A stretch of 64,000 nt of DNA from NCBI RefSeq assembly GCF_001425825.1, contig NZ_LMDM01000001.1:442204-506203 (forward strand), given 5' to 3'. The translations under genes were made by a program, and so were the position numbers. Source of the stretch: Rhizobacter sp. Root1238 (GTDB taxonomy: Bacteria > Pseudomonadota > Gammaproteobacteria > Burkholderiales > Burkholderiaceae_C). Below are positions 43,241-53,975 of the stretch, in pieces (the stretch's first letter is position 1; the number at the start of each line of letters is the position of its first letter). The notes below the pieces were generated by a model. That model was not told the origin of the DNA. It made no database searches and saw only the letters and a program-made list of their open reading frames with translations.

Positions 43241-44779
43241 ATGCAACTGAATCCCGCAGAAATTTCCGAACTGATCAAGTCCCGCATCGAGGGGCTGGCC
43301 GGTTCGACCGACATTCGCAACCAGGGCACCGTGGTGTCGGTGACCGACGGCATCTGCCGCATCCACGGCCTGTCGGACGTGATGCAGGGCGAAATGCTGG
43401 AGTTCCCCGGTAACACCTTCGGCCTGGCGCTGAACCTCGAGCGCGACTCCGTCGGCGCGGTGATTCTGGGTGAGTACGAGCACATCTCCGAAGGCGACAC
43501 GGTCAAGTGCACCGGCCGCATTCTCGAAGTGCCGGTCGGTCCCGAACTGGTCGGCCGCGTCGTCAACGCGCTGGGCCAGCCGATCGACGGCAAGGGCCCG
43601 ATCAACGCGAAGCTGTCGGCCCCGATCGAGAAGATCGCCCCGGGCGTGATCGCCCGCAAGTCGGTCGACCAGCCGATGCAGACCGGCCTGAAGTCCATCG
43701 ACTCGATGGTGCCGGTCGGCCGCGGCCAGCGCGAACTGATCATCGGCGACCGCCAGACCGGCAAGACCGCCGTCGCGATCGACGCGATCATCAACCAGAA
43801 GGGTCAGAACATGACCTGCATCTACGTTGCGATCGGCCAGAAGGCGTCGTCGATCAAGAACGTGGTGCGCGCACTGGAAGCCAACGGCGCGATGGACTAC
43901 ACCATCGTCGTCGCCGCGTCGGCTGCCGAATCGGCCGCGATGCAGTACGTGTCGGCCTACTCCGGCTGCACGATGGGCGAGTACTTCCGCGACCGCGGGC
44001 AAGACGCGCTGATCGTCTATGACGACCTGTCGAAGCAGGCCGTGGCCTACCGCCAGGTCTCGCTGCTGCTGCGCCGCCCGCCGGGCCGCGAAGCCTACCC
44101 GGGCGACGTGTTCTACCTGCACAGCCGCCTGCTGGAGCGCGCCGCGCGCGTGAACGCCGACTACGTCGAAGCCTTCACCAAGGGTGAAGTCAAGGGCAAG
44201 ACCGGCTCGCTGACCGCGCTGCCGATCATCGAGACGCAAGCCGGCGACGTGTCCGCGTTCGTGCCGACCAACGTGATCTCGATCACCGACGGCCAGATCT
44301 TCCTGGAAACCTCGCTGTTCAACGCCGGCATCCGCCCCGCGATCAACGCCGGCATCTCGGTGTCGCGCGTCGGTTCTTCGGCGCAGACCAAGATCATCAA
44401 GGGCCAGTCCGGCGGCATCCGTACCGACCTGGCGCAGTACCGCGAACTGGCGGCCTTCGCGCAGTTCGCCTCCGACCTCGATGACGCGACCCGCAAGCAG
44501 CTCGACCGCGGCGCGCGCGTGACCGAACTGCTGAAGCAGGCGCAGTACTCGCCGCTGTCGATCAGCCTGATGGGCGCGACGCTGTTCGCCGTGAACAAGG
44601 GCTTCATGGACGACGTGGACGTCAAGAAGGTCCTGGCCTTCGAATCCGGCCTGCACCAGTTCCTGAAGACCAGCCACGCCGCGCTGCTGAAGGGCATCGA
44701 GGACTCGAAGGCGCTGAGCAAGGAAGCCGAGCCGGAGTTGTCCGCCGCGATTGCCGCGTTCAAGAAGAGCTTCGCCTGA
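43241..44779 (+). CDS. atpA: ATP synthase F1 subunit alpha
   Basis: 512 residues. Non-catalytic nucleotide-binding subunit. P-loop GDRQTGKT near residue 169, [16 protein letters not shown] and the family signature [17 protein letters not shown] are present. Preceded by GGAG and followed by atpG. Confidence 0.97.
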   Translation: MQLNPAEISELIKSRIEGLAGSTDIRNQGTVVSVTDGICRIHGLSDVMQGEMLEFPGNTFGLALNLERDSVGAVILGEYEHISEGDTVKCTGRILEVPVGPELVGRVVNALGQPIDGKGPINAKLSAPIEKIAPGVIARKSVDQPMQTGLKSIDSMVPVGRGQRELIIGDRQTGKTAVAIDAIINQKGQNMTCIYVAIGQKASSIKNVVRALEANGAMDYTIVVAASAAESAAMQYVSAYSGCTMGEYFRDRGQDALIVYDDLSKQAVAYRQVSLLLRRPPGREAYPGDVFYLHSRLLERAARVNADYVEAFTKGEVKGKTGSLTALPIIETQAGDVSAFVPTNVISITDGQIFLETSLFNAGIRPAINAGISVSRVGSSAQTKIIKGQSGGIRTDLAQYRELAAFAQFASDLDDATRKQLDRGARVTELLKQAQYSPLSISLMGATLFAVNKGFMDDVDVKKVLAFESGLHQFLKTSHAALLKGIEDSKALSKEAEPELSAAIAAFKKSFA

Positions 44780-44828
44780 AGAACCCCTGTCGCCCCCGGG
44801 CGACACGCAAAACCAAAGGAGTTCGCTG

Positions 44829-45698
44829 ATGGCAGCAGGCAAGGAAATACGCGGCAAGATCAAATCGGTGGAGAACACCAAGAAGATCACCAAGGCCATG
44901 GAGATGGTTGCCGCCTCCAAGATGCGCAAGGCGCAGGACCGCATGCGCCATGCGCGTCCGTACGCCGAGAAGATCCGCAACCTGGCGGCCAACCTGTCGA
45001 CGGCCACGCCCGAGTACAAGCACCCGTTCATGGTCGCCAACGACGGCGCCAAGACGGTCGGCTTCATCGTCGTGTCCACCGACAAGGGCCTGTGCGGCGG
45101 CCTGAACACCAACGTGCTGCGCGCCGTCACCGGCAAGCTGCGCGAGCTGGAAGCGCAGGGCCTGGGTGCCGAGGCGGTGGCCATCGGCAACAAGGGCCTG
45201 GGCTTCCTGAACCGCGTCGGCGCGAAGGTGGTGTCGCAGGCCACGCAGCTGGGCGACAAGCCGCACCTCGACAAGCTGATCGGCCCGGTGAAGGTGCTGT
45301 TCGACGCGTACGCCGAGGGCAAGCTGAAGCAGGTGTTCCTGTGCTACACGCGTTTCATCAACACGATGAAGCAGGAACCGGTGGTGTTGCAGCTGCTGCC
45401 GCTCGCGGCCGACAGCATGGTGGTCGACAAGGGCACCCACGGCTGGGATTACCTGTACGAGCCCGATGCGCCGACGGTGATCAACGAGCTGCTGGTGCGC
45501 TACACCGAAGCCCTGGTCTACCAGGCGGTGGCCGAGAACATGGCGTCCGAGCAGTCGGCGCGCATGGTGGCGATGAAGTCGGCGACCGACAACGCCGGCA
45601 GCGTCATCGGCGAGCTGAAGCTGGTCTACAACAAGACCCGCCAGGCGGCGATCACCAAAGAACTGTCCGAGATCGTTGCCGGTGCGGCAGCGGTCTGA
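44829..45698 (+). CDS. atpG: ATP synthase F1 subunit gamma
   Basis: 289 residues. Central rotor shaft. [27 protein letters not shown] in two parts at the N-terminus, [13 protein letters not shown] in the middle and the C-terminal helix [20 protein letters not shown] are the family hallmarks. AAAGGAG precedes ATG 44829. Confidence 0.97.
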   Translation: MAAGKEIRGKIKSVENTKKITKAMEMVAASKMRKAQDRMRHARPYAEKIRNLAANLSTATPEYKHPFMVANDGAKTVGFIVVSTDKGLCGGLNTNVLRAVTGKLRELEAQGLGAEAVAIGNKGLGFLNRVGAKVVSQATQLGDKPHLDKLIGPVKVLFDAYAEGKLKQVFLCYTRFINTMKQEPVVLQLLPLAADSMVVDKGTHGWDYLYEPDAPTVINELLVRYTEALVYQAVAENMASEQSARMVAMKSATDNAGSVIGELKLVYNKTRQAAITKELSEIVAGAAAV

Positions 45699-45712
45699 CC
45701 CAGAAGATTTGA

Positions 45713-47140
<1,428 letters not shown>

Positions 47141-47155
47141 TCTGAAGGACACACC

Positions 47156-47572
47156 ATGGCAACCCTGCATGTCGACGTCGTCTCTGCCGAGGAAGCCATC
47201 TTCTCCGGCGAAGCGAAGTTCGTGGCGCTGCCGGGCGAGAACGGCGAGCTGGGCATCCTGCCCCGCCACACGCCGCTGATCACCCGCATCCGGCCGGGCG
47301 CGGTGCGCATCCAGCGCGCCGACACCGGCGAGGAAGAGTTCGTGTTCGTGGCCGGCGGCATTCTCGAAGTGCAGCCGGGCCGGGTCACCGTGCTGGCCGA
47401 CACCGCGATCCGCGGCAAGGACCTGGACGAGGCCAAGGCCGCCGAAGCGAAGAAGATCGCCGAAGAGGCCGTCAAGAACGCGAAGAGCGACCTCGACCTG
47501 GCGAAGGCGCAGAACGAACTGGTGGCGCTGGCCGCCCAGATCGCGGCGCTGCGCAAGTACCGCAAGAAGTAG
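47156..47572 (+). CDS. atpC: ATP synthase F1 subunit epsilon
   Basis: 138 residues. Beta-sandwich domain ([24 protein letters not shown]) and C-terminal helical hairpin that can inhibit ATP hydrolysis. Last gene of the atp operon. Confidence 0.96.
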   Translation: MATLHVDVVSAEEAIFSGEAKFVALPGENGELGILPRHTPLITRIRPGAVRIQRADTGEEEFVFVAGGILEVQPGRVTVLADTAIRGKDLDEAKAAEAKKIAEEAVKNAKSDLDLAKAQNELVALAAQIAALRKYRKK

Positions 47573-47582
47573 ACCCACCCCC

Positions 47583-47616
47583 GAAGGCGCGGGAGCGCCT
47601 TCCCCCTCGAGGGGGC
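47583..47616 (+). terminator. Hairpins after the atp operon
   Basis: GAAGGCGC (47583-47590) and GCGCCTTC (47595-47602) pair across GGGA; a second palindrome CCCCCTCGAGGGGG follows at 47603-47616. There is no T tract, so termination may need Rho. The CTTCCCCCTCGAGGGGG core resembles the intergenic repeat class seen around dpp. Confidence 0.5.
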
Positions 47617-47660
47617 GCCGCCAGTGGCCCGGCAAAGCCGGTTCCACGGCGTCCGCTGGG

Positions 47661-48215
47661 TCAGGGCTTCGCGGGTGCAGCAGGTGCCGTGAATGGCTTG
47701 ACCGTGCCGCAATCGCTGCCCAGCCAGCTCGCCGTCATCGTCATCTGCGACGTGCGGGCCTGCCCTTTCATCGTCATCGTCGTCGAGGTCTTCACGGTGT
47801 AGCTCTCGGGGCTCGCGAAGGTGACCTCGCCATCGGTCTCCGACGGCATCGGCTCGGTGCAGCTCGAATGCCATTTCCAGACGCTGCCGCTGCGCGAGCC
47901 GACATCGGTCTTGCAGCGGGTCTGCGCCTCTTGCCAGCGGCCCTGGTCGAGCGATTCCTTCGTGTGGCAGATCTTGAGTCCGCCGGTCGGGCCGCCGCGC
48001 GCCTTCATCGCCGCCTCCATGCGGGCGCGCGCTTCGGGCGGCATGTCCTTCAGGCGCTGCGCCATGTCGGGCATCGGCTGGCCGTTGACGAGGCGCTCGC
48101 TCTTCACCTCCCACAGGCCCGGCTTGATCGGCGGCGCGTTCTGCGCCTGCACGGCCATGCCATGGCTCGACAACAGCAGGCCCAGTGACGCGAGGCGAAG
48201 GCGGAAGCGGCGCAT
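47661..48215 (-). CDS. DUF3617 family secreted protein
   Basis: 184 residues. Signal peptide at 1-25 (ending VQAQ). PPIKPGLWEVKSERLVNG is the DUF3617 opening; pairs of cysteines (LKICHTKESL, TRCKTDV, SSCTEP, SDCGTV) suggest disulfides in the periplasm. Function unknown. Convergent with atpC. Confidence 0.87.
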   Translation of the reverse strand: MRRFRLRLASLGLLLSSHGMAVQAQNAPPIKPGLWEVKSERLVNGQPMPDMAQRLKDMPPEARARMEAAMKARGGPTGGLKICHTKESLDQGRWQEAQTRCKTDVGSRSGSVWKWHSSCTEPMPSETDGEVTFASPESYTVKTSTTMTMKGQARTSQMTMTASWLGSDCGTVKPFTAPAAPAKP

Positions 48216-48292
48216 GGCGGTCTCCTGACGCGGTAGGTGCGCGGATGATGGCACGCAGCCTGCGCCCGACCAAGTGGCCCGATACTGCGGCG

Positions 48293-49093
48293 ATGTCGCT
48301 GATCGATGAAGCCCTGCGCGCCGGCCACGCGCCCGCACCGCGCAACCCCACCGCGCTGCAACGCGTGCTGGTGGCCGGCGGTGCCGGCCCGCTCGGCTCG
48401 GCCTTGCTCGAAAGCCTGCTGTCGGTGCGGGCGTTCGCGCCGGTCAGCGTGCTCGTCACGCAGCCGACGCGCGCCGCGTTGCATGGCCTGCGCGCAGTGC
48501 TGTGGCCCGACGGCACGCCGCTGCCGCCGGGCGACGAGCAGGTCGGCGTGATCGTGTTCGACCGCGAGCGCCATGCCAACGGCCGCGAGCTGGCCTTCTA
48601 CCGGCCCGAACCGGCCGAGCTGCCTGCCATCGCGGCGCAATGGCAGGCGCGCGGCGTGCGCCACCTGCTCGTGGTGATGCCGCACACGATGGCGAGCCTG
48701 CCGGATGCGCTGAAGCGCGGGCTGGCCAACCTGGACGAGCACGCGGTCGCGGCACTCGGCTTCGAGCACCTGGTGTTCATGCGCACCGCGCAGGCCGGTG
48801 CGAACGAGCGCGTCAGCCATCCGGCGCAGCGCCTGGCTCACTGGATGCTGTCGCAACTGCAGATGATGGTGCCGCAGCGCGACCGGCCGGTGCGCGCGCA
48901 GAAGGTCGCGCAGTTCGCGGCGCAGGTGGCAGCCCGGCTCGCGCAGAGCCCGCCCGGCACACGCGTCGTGCCGCCGGAAACGGTGTGGGAGGCCGCGCAG
49001 GTCGACGACATCGCCGGTCTCGCGCAGCGCTGGCTCAACGGGCCAGAGCCAGCGCCAATGCCTGCTGTATCGGAGCGGGCGGCGCGGCCGTAG
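48293..49093 (+). CDS. NAD(P)-binding Rossmann-fold protein, unknown function
   Basis: 266 residues. LQRVLVAGGAGPLGSALLESLL is a glycine-rich dinucleotide motif of the NmrA/extended SDR kind. The catalytic YxxxK of SDR enzymes is not evident, so it may be a non-catalytic redox sensor or an atypical reductase. Another in-frame ATG lies at 48245. The 3' end overlaps the convergent GT51 gene by 59 bp. Confidence 0.75.
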   Translation: MSLIDEALRAGHAPAPRNPTALQRVLVAGGAGPLGSALLESLLSVRAFAPVSVLVTQPTRAALHGLRAVLWPDGTPLPPGDEQVGVIVFDRERHANGRELAFYRPEPAELPAIAAQWQARGVRHLLVVMPHTMASLPDALKRGLANLDEHAVAALGFEHLVFMRTAQAGANERVSHPAQRLAHWMLSQLQMMVPQRDRPVRAQKVAQFAAQVAARLAQSPPGTRVVPPETVWEAAQVDDIAGLAQRWLNGPEPAPMPAVSERAARP

Positions 49094-50354
49094 CATCCTC
49101 TGGCACCGCACGCGTGGCGTTGCCACCGCGCGCCGGCGGCTTCGGCGTGCGCGGCACCGGCCGCATCTGCGACAGCACCCAGCGTACGCGCGCCGCATTG
49201 ACCTCGCCGCGCGCATCGAAGCGCGCCAGCTCCAGGTCGGGGTTGTGCAGCAGGCTGGCCAGCCACGCGGCCTCGGCCGGCGTCAGCTTGTCGACGCGCT
49301 TGTGCAGCAGCTGCGCCGCGGCCGCATGCGCACCGCAGCGGCCCTGGCCCCAGGGCACCAGCGACAGGTAGAGGTGCATCACGCGCGCCTTGCCGAGCGT
49401 GCGGTCCAGCTCGACGGCATACAGCAGCTCGCGCAGCTTGCGCGCATGGCCGCGGGCGCCGCCGGTGTAGACCAGCCGCGCGAGCTGCTGCGACAAGGTG
49501 CTGGCGCCGCGCTGCGGTTCGAACGACAGCGCGTGGCCGATCTCGTCGAGGTCGTAGCCGGTGTGCTCGTGAAAGCGCTGGTCCTCGGCGGCGATCACCG
49601 CGCGCGGCAGCCAGGTGCCGAAGCCGCCGGCCGGCACCGCGCCGTCGGTGTTGCAGTTCGGCGCGGCATTCAGCAGCGCTTCGGTGCCCAGCCCCGCGAC
49701 GCGAAAGCCGTCGAGCCGCGGGCGGAACTCCAGCGTGCGCTCGGGCAGCCGCAGCCGCAGGTCGAAGCGCATCAGCCCGTCGACCTGCGCATGCGGCAGT
49801 TCGGGAATGGTCGATGCGAACAGCGCGAACGCATCGGCGATCGGCGTCACGTCGCCTTGCACATTCAACTCGAGCCGCTGCGGCGTCAGCACCGCGCGCC
49901 AGCGGCCGCGCACCGCATGCGCCGGCTCGCCGAGCGCGAAGTCGCCCTGCAGGTTCATGTCGGCGTCGCGCGCCAGCGTGACCACCAGGCGCGTCAGCCG
50001 CACCGCATCGCCCGGCAGGCCGATGCCGCGCAGCGCGCACGGTGCGCAGGTGGCCCGCCAGGCATCGGGACCGTCCGGCGCGATCGCGACGCGGCCGAAG
50101 GGCGTGCGCACCGTGCGGCCTTCGAGCACCCGCAGCATTACCGGGTGCGTCGCGAGCCGGATCACCGCCGGCATGCTGATCGCGCGCTGCCACGGGCCGA
50201 TGTGCAGCGTCTGCGCCCACTCGCCGTCGACCGGCCGCAGCAGGCGCAGCATCGCCCACCCGCCCACCAGCAGTGCGAGCAGCAACGCCGCCAGCACGCC
50301 GGTGATCCACAACGCCAACTTCGTTCGCCAACTCGTCACGCGCCAAGCTTTCAC
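49035..50354 (-). CDS. GT51 family peptidoglycan glycosyltransferase with large N-terminal extension
   Basis: 439 residues, GTG start. Residues about 12-35 are a membrane helix. Residues about 40-235 form a beta-rich extracytoplasmic region (MNLQGDFALGEPAHAVRGRWRAVL in pieces; RLELNVQGDVTPIADAFALF) reminiscent of AsmA/DUF-type barrels. The GT51 domain follows with the catalytic Glu of AVIAAEDQRFHEHTGYD, then QRGASTLSQQLAR and LDRTLGKARVMHLYLSLVPWG. There is no transpeptidase domain, so it is a monofunctional lipid II polymerase like MtgA but larger. It ends the exosortase operon and its start overlaps the EpsI-like stop (GTGA), so translation is coupled. Confidence 0.9.
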   Translation of the reverse strand: MKAWRVTSWRTKLALWITGVLAALLLALLVGGWAMLRLLRPVDGEWAQTLHIGPWQRAISMPAVIRLATHPVMLRVLEGRTVRTPFGRVAIAPDGPDAWRATCAPCALRGIGLPGDAVRLTRLVVTLARDADMNLQGDFALGEPAHAVRGRWRAVLTPQRLELNVQGDVTPIADAFALFASTIPELPHAQVDGLMRFDLRLRLPERTLEFRPRLDGFRVAGLGTEALLNAAPNCNTDGAVPAGGFGTWLPRAVIAAEDQRFHEHTGYDLDEIGHALSFEPQRGASTLSQQLARLVYTGGARGHARKLRELLYAVELDRTLGKARVMHLYLSLVPWGQGRCGAHAAAAQLLHKRVDKLTPAEAAWLASLLHNPDLELARFDARGEVNAARVRWVLSQMRPVPRTPKPPARGGNATRAVPEDATAAPPAPIQQALALALAR

Positions 50355-50896
50355 AATGCCCTCGCTGTCGTGATGGCCTGCCACGGGCCGGTGCTCTGCC
50401 CAAGCTGTGCTGCCCAGAACCAGCTGGACGCATCGGTGAAGGCCGCGCCGTCGGCCCCGACGATCCGTTCGCACACGCGGGTGCGCTGGCCGTTGCGCTC
50501 GGCCACGAAGCAACGCCACAGCCGCTGCGCGTCGTCGCGCTCCAGCCGGGCCTGCTCGATGCGGTAGCCGAGCCCGCGGTAGCAATCGGCGGCCGGGTGC
50601 AGCATGCGGGTCGGCGTGCGCACCTCGCGCATCACCAGCACCTGCGCACCGTCGGTGAGCCGCGCGATGCGGCCGGGGAACTGCGCTGCAAAGCGCTGCT
50701 CGACGGCGCTCAGCGCGAGCGGGCGAAGCGCGCGGCCCTCCCATTCGATCGGCCACTCGAAGGCGGCATCGGTCGCCGCGACACCCGTGCGGTCGCGCGG
50801 CGTGCCGAGCACCGGCAGCAGCGCACAGGCCAGCAGCAGGGCCGCGAAGCCCAGCTTGTGCCGCAGGCCGTCGCGGTCATTGCGGCGCAGCATCAT
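50351..50896 (-). CDS. EpsI-like exosortase-associated protein
   Basis: 181 residues. A membrane helix or signal at about 13-30 (KLGFAALLLACALLPVLG) precedes a secreted domain with MLHPAADCYRGLGYRI and two later cysteines (WRCFVAE, TRVCERI). EpsI-type proteins of exosortase loci have this size, an N-terminal anchor and an H-P-x(4)-CY-x-GxGY-like segment. Their biochemical role is unknown; they are always found beside an exosortase or fused to it. GGAGG precedes ATG 50896. The gene overlaps the exosortase gene by 20 bp and the GT51 gene by 4 bp. Confidence 0.78.
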   Translation of the reverse strand: MMLRRNDRDGLRHKLGFAALLLACALLPVLGTPRDRTGVAATDAAFEWPIEWEGRALRPLALSAVEQRFAAQFPGRIARLTDGAQVLVMREVRTPTRMLHPAADCYRGLGYRIEQARLERDDAQRLWRCFVAERNGQRTRVCERIVGADGAAFTDASSWFWAAQLGQSTGPWQAITTARAL

Positions 50897-51716
50897 CCAC
50901 CTCCCGCATCAGCACCGTCACCGCGGTGCAGACCATCGCCAGCACCGCGAGACCGATGCCCTGGTGCCAGGCCTCGGCCAGCGGTCCGCGCGACTCCAGC
51001 GCCACCAGCACGGTGTTGCGCAGCACGTTGCCGCACAGCACCAGCGCGCCGACCGCCGGCAGCCGCCGCATGAAACTGCGTTCGCGCAGCCCGCCCAGCA
51101 AGGCCATCGTGCAGGCGCAGAAGTACGCCATCCAGACCATCTGCACGCCGGAGCACGGCGCATCGACGATCACCAGCTGTCCGTCCACCCGCATCGCGGT
51201 GCCGCTGCGCTCGGCCGCGCGGCCGGCGAGCTGCAGCAGCCAGGTGCTGCATTGGGCCGTCACCAGCCGCAGCGGGAAGCCGGCGTAGAACTGCAGCGAC
51301 GAGATGACCGGCAGCGACAGCACGGCCAAGCCCGCGAGCGGCAGCGTGGCCTGGCCCGACGGCGCGATGGCGCGCCAGCCGCAGGCCAGCGCCAGCGCGG
51401 CCAGCCCTGCGCCGGCGAGCGGTGGTGCCACCGCCTGCGACACGGTGGCCAGCAACGTCAGCGCGCCGGCCGCGATCCACCAGCCCGGCCGCGGGTTGCC
51501 GCGCAGTCCGTGCGCCTGCCAGACGACCCAGCCGAGCAGCACCGCCACCGCGGCCAGCCCGAGCGGATCGTCCGAGCCATCGGCCAGCCGACCCGCCGCC
51601 CAGCGCCAGTGCGGCCACAGCGCCACCGCCTGCAGCCCGAGCCAGGCGAGCGGCGGCATCGCTTCGAAGCGCTCCAGCCAGCGGCCGGTGGCGGAGGTGG
51701 ACAACACGGTTCCCAT
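50877..51716 (-). CDS. Exosortase (integral membrane transpeptidase-like sorting enzyme)
   Basis: 279 residues with eight or so membrane segments. The three residues proposed as catalytic in exosortases are present: Cys188 in DAPCSGVQM, Arg233 in GNVLRNTVLVALE and His251 in EAWHQGIG. Exosortases recognise PEP-CTERM tails and are thought to cleave and re-attach the substrate. The only PEP-CTERM protein I see in the window is encoded 18 bp upstream in the same operon, and no extracellular polysaccharide genes surround it, unlike the EpsH-type loci. This suggests a dedicated, single-substrate enzyme. Which named exosortase subfamily it belongs to I cannot say from sequence alone. Confidence 0.93.
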   Translation of the reverse strand: MGTVLSTSATGRWLERFEAMPPLAWLGLQAVALWPHWRWAAGRLADGSDDPLGLAAVAVLLGWVVWQAHGLRGNPRPGWWIAAGALTLLATVSQAVAPPLAGAGLAALALACGWRAIAPSGQATLPLAGLAVLSLPVISSLQFYAGFPLRLVTAQCSTWLLQLAGRAAERSGTAMRVDGQLVIVDAPCSGVQMVWMAYFCACTMALLGGLRERSFMRRLPAVGALVLCGNVLRNTVLVALESRGPLAEAWHQGIGLAVLAMVCTAVTVLMREVDDAAPQ

Positions 51717-51734
51717 GGTGGTGCCTCATGCCTT

Positions 51735-53813
51735 TCACGCGACGGCTGCCGCGCGGCGGCGCTGCAGCGCGACGCCGGCCACGCCGAACACCACCAGCAG
51801 CGCCAGCCAGGCCGCCGGCTCCGGCGTGCTCGGCACCTCGGCGCCGAGCGCGGTCTCGGCCACGCCCTGCGGCAACGGCAGCGGCTGGTCGACGGTCGGC
51901 GCGAGCGACGGGTTCGGGTTGCGCACCACCTCGTCGACCGCGATGAAGCTGGTGTACTGCGTCAGCAGGCTGTACTTCAGGCCGAGCGCGGTGATGGCTT
52001 CCTTCTCGGCGTTGCCGCCGACCAGCGACTCCTGGTCGCTGAGTGCCGCGATGCGCTGGCGGGCCCACAGGTGGCGCAGCGCCGACGAGGTCTGGTCCTC
52101 ATGGCCGGCCACCATCAGCTCCTCGCGCCACGGGCCGTCGGCCGCACGGCCATCGAGCACCAGCCGGCCTGCGGCCGGCACGCCCGGCTGCGAGCGCCAC
52201 TTGCCCTGCAGCAGCACCGGGCGGCCGCCCAGCACGTCGGGCAGCGCGGCCGGTTCGACGTCGTAGACGTCCAGCCCGTCGAAGCGCGCCTTCAGCTGCG
52301 TCAGCACCGGCGAGTCGATCATGCGGCGCAGGCGCTCGGCCTGCGCGGCGGCCTCGGCCGGCTTCGTGACGACGAAGGCCTCGCCCTGGCCGGCACGCGC
52401 CAGCCCTTCGATCAGCGCGCGGTTGACGCTGCTGCCGATGCCGAACGCGAACACGTTGAACTCGTTCAGGTGGCGGCGCACCAGCTGGAACAACTCGGAC
52501 TCGACCGTCACGTAGCCGTCGGTCACGACGATCACGCTGCGCGACAGGTCCGCGGGCTTCGGCAGTTCGGCCACGCGGCGCAGCGCCGGCACGATCTCGG
52601 TGCCGCCGCCGCCGCTGGTCTGCGTCAGGGCCTGCAGCGCGCGCTCGATGTTGGCGCGGGTGGCCGGCACCGAGGTCGGCGACAGCATGCGGCTGCTGCC
52701 GGAGAACAGCATCACGTTGAAGGTGTCGCTCGGGCGCAGGCCGCCGATCAGGTTCTGCATCAGCACCTTCGCGGTGTCCAGCGGGTAGCCGTGCATCGAG
52801 CCGGAGATGTCGACCACGAAGATGTAGTCGCGCGGCGTGACCTGCTGCAGCGGCACGGCCTTCGGCGGCTCGACCATCGCGAGGAAGAAGTTCTCGCCGC
52901 CGGTCAGGTCGTCGCCTCGGTACAGCATCAGGCCGGACGCGATGCGGTCGCCCGCCAGGCGGTAGCTCAGGATGAAGTCGCGGTTGTTGGCAGCCTTCGC
53001 GGCGGCAAGGCTCACGCTCGCATGCGCGGTGTCAGCCCCCTGCACGCGGATCTCGTGCGATGACGAGACGATGTCCTTCACCGCGATCGGCGCGTCGACC
53101 CGCAGCTTCAGGTCGAACGCGGTGTTCGATTCGACGCCGCCGCGCAGGTAGGGCGTGGCGGCCCAGGTCGGCCGGCCGGCCGCATCGGCCACGGACGGGC
53201 TGCCGTAGCGCGGCCCGACGACCGTCGGGAACACGAAGCCGTACTGCGCGTCGGTCGGCACCAGCAGTTCGGTGTAGCGCAGCTCCACCGCCACGTCGTC
53301 GCCCGGCAGGATGTTGGCGACGTTCATCTCGAACACATTGGGCCGGTGCTGTTCCAGCAGTGCGCTGGTCTTGCCCTCGCGCTTCGCGTTGTCGTACTCG
53401 ATGCGCGCCTGCTGCTTCTCGCGGATGCGGGCGGTCAGCAGCCGGTTGCCCAGGCGCACGTTCATCGCGTAGATCGCGGCCTGCGTCGAGCCGGGGAACA
53501 CGTAGCGGGCCTCGATCGGCCGCTGGCCTTCGTTGCGGTAGTGCTGCGTGACGGTCACGTCGGCGATCACGCCGCTGATGCGCACGTCGACCGCGGTCGA
53601 CTTCAGCGGCAACCGGTCGGTGCCGGGATCGGCGTTGTCGATGAAGAAGTACGGGCTCTCGCCCTTGCGGGCCTCGGAGTCGTCGGCACGGGCCGGCGAC
53701 CACGCGAGCGTGAGGATGGCCGCGAACAGCGACAGCGCAATGCACAGCATCACGCGGCCGACGCTGGTGAGGGGGCGAAGCGGGTGGAACGGAACGCGGC
53801 GCAGCGGGGACAT
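51735..53813 (-). CDS. Secreted VIT/VWA domain protein with PEP-CTERM sorting tail
   Basis: 692 residues. Residues 1-43 are a long signal peptide (ending SPARA). A VIT domain (about 55-190: ISGVIADVTVTQHYRNEGQ, IEARYVFPGSTQAAIYAM) precedes a VWA domain with an intact metal-ion site: Asp335 of DISGSMHG, then FNVMLFSG and VTDGYV. A helical region follows (LRHLWARQRIAAL, KYSLLTQYTSFIAVDE). The last 30 residues are PSTPEPAAW, a hydrophobic helix and QRRRAAA, a textbook PEP-CTERM signal. This VIT/VWA arrangement is that of the target proteins of dedicated sortase systems in marine proteobacteria, and of inter-alpha-trypsin-inhibitor heavy chains. AGGAG lies six bases before ATG 53813. First gene of the operon. 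Confidence 0.94.
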   Translation of the reverse strand: MSPLRRVPFHPLRPLTSVGRVMLCIALSLFAAILTLAWSPARADDSEARKGESPYFFIDNADPGTDRLPLKSTAVDVRISGVIADVTVTQHYRNEGQRPIEARYVFPGSTQAAIYAMNVRLGNRLLTARIREKQQARIEYDNAKREGKTSALLEQHRPNVFEMNVANILPGDDVAVELRYTELLVPTDAQYGFVFPTVVGPRYGSPSVADAAGRPTWAATPYLRGGVESNTAFDLKLRVDAPIAVKDIVSSSHEIRVQGADTAHASVSLAAAKAANNRDFILSYRLAGDRIASGLMLYRGDDLTGGENFFLAMVEPPKAVPLQQVTPRDYIFVVDISGSMHGYPLDTAKVLMQNLIGGLRPSDTFNVMLFSGSSRMLSPTSVPATRANIERALQALTQTSGGGGTEIVPALRRVAELPKPADLSRSVIVVTDGYVTVESELFQLVRRHLNEFNVFAFGIGSSVNRALIEGLARAGQGEAFVVTKPAEAAAQAERLRRMIDSPVLTQLKARFDGLDVYDVEPAALPDVLGGRPVLLQGKWRSQPGVPAAGRLVLDGRAADGPWREELMVAGHEDQTSSALRHLWARQRIAALSDQESLVGGNAEKEAITALGLKYSLLTQYTSFIAVDEVVRNPNPSLAPTVDQPLPLPQGVAETALGAEVPSTPEPAAWLALLVVFGVAGVALQRRRAAAVA

Positions 53814-53872
53814 GGTTTTCTCCTGGGGCGCGCCGCTCGGTGGGCGCGTGGCCGCAAGGATCGAGCGTCGAT

Positions 53873-53922
53873 GCGAAGCGGCTTCGAAGTCGCCACCGTG
53901 TTGTGTGAAGCGCACGTGAAGC
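53873..53922. promoter_or_regulatory. Divergent regulatory region with a cre-tag and phased direct repeats
   Basis: GTGAAGC at 53905-53911 and 53916-53922 is a perfect 7-4-7 direct repeat. On the minus strand it reads TTCAC-N6-TTCAC, the binding tag reported for the response regulator CreB (BlrA in Aeromonas), and it points toward the VIT/VWA gene 92 bp away. A weaker pair of the same kind (GCGAAGC, TCGAAGT) lies at 53873-53890. Such 11-bp phased repeats are bound by OmpR/PhoB-type regulators in general. Confidence 0.65.
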
Positions 53923-53975
53923 CTGTTCCGACCCGAGCCGCCGCGAAAGGCAAGCCGCTGGCGATAGAGTCGGGC

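Noticed and set aside
50877-51716. Classical sortase (class C-like) for the VIT/VWA protein
   Set aside because: The protein is polytopic with the exosortase PCSG motif and lacks the soluble sortase barrel with TLxTC.
50604-53063. 819-codon plus-strand frame across the exosortase genes
   Set aside because: The minus-strand genes have intact domains, signals and ribosome binding sites; the plus frame is low-complexity Arg/Gln/Ala.
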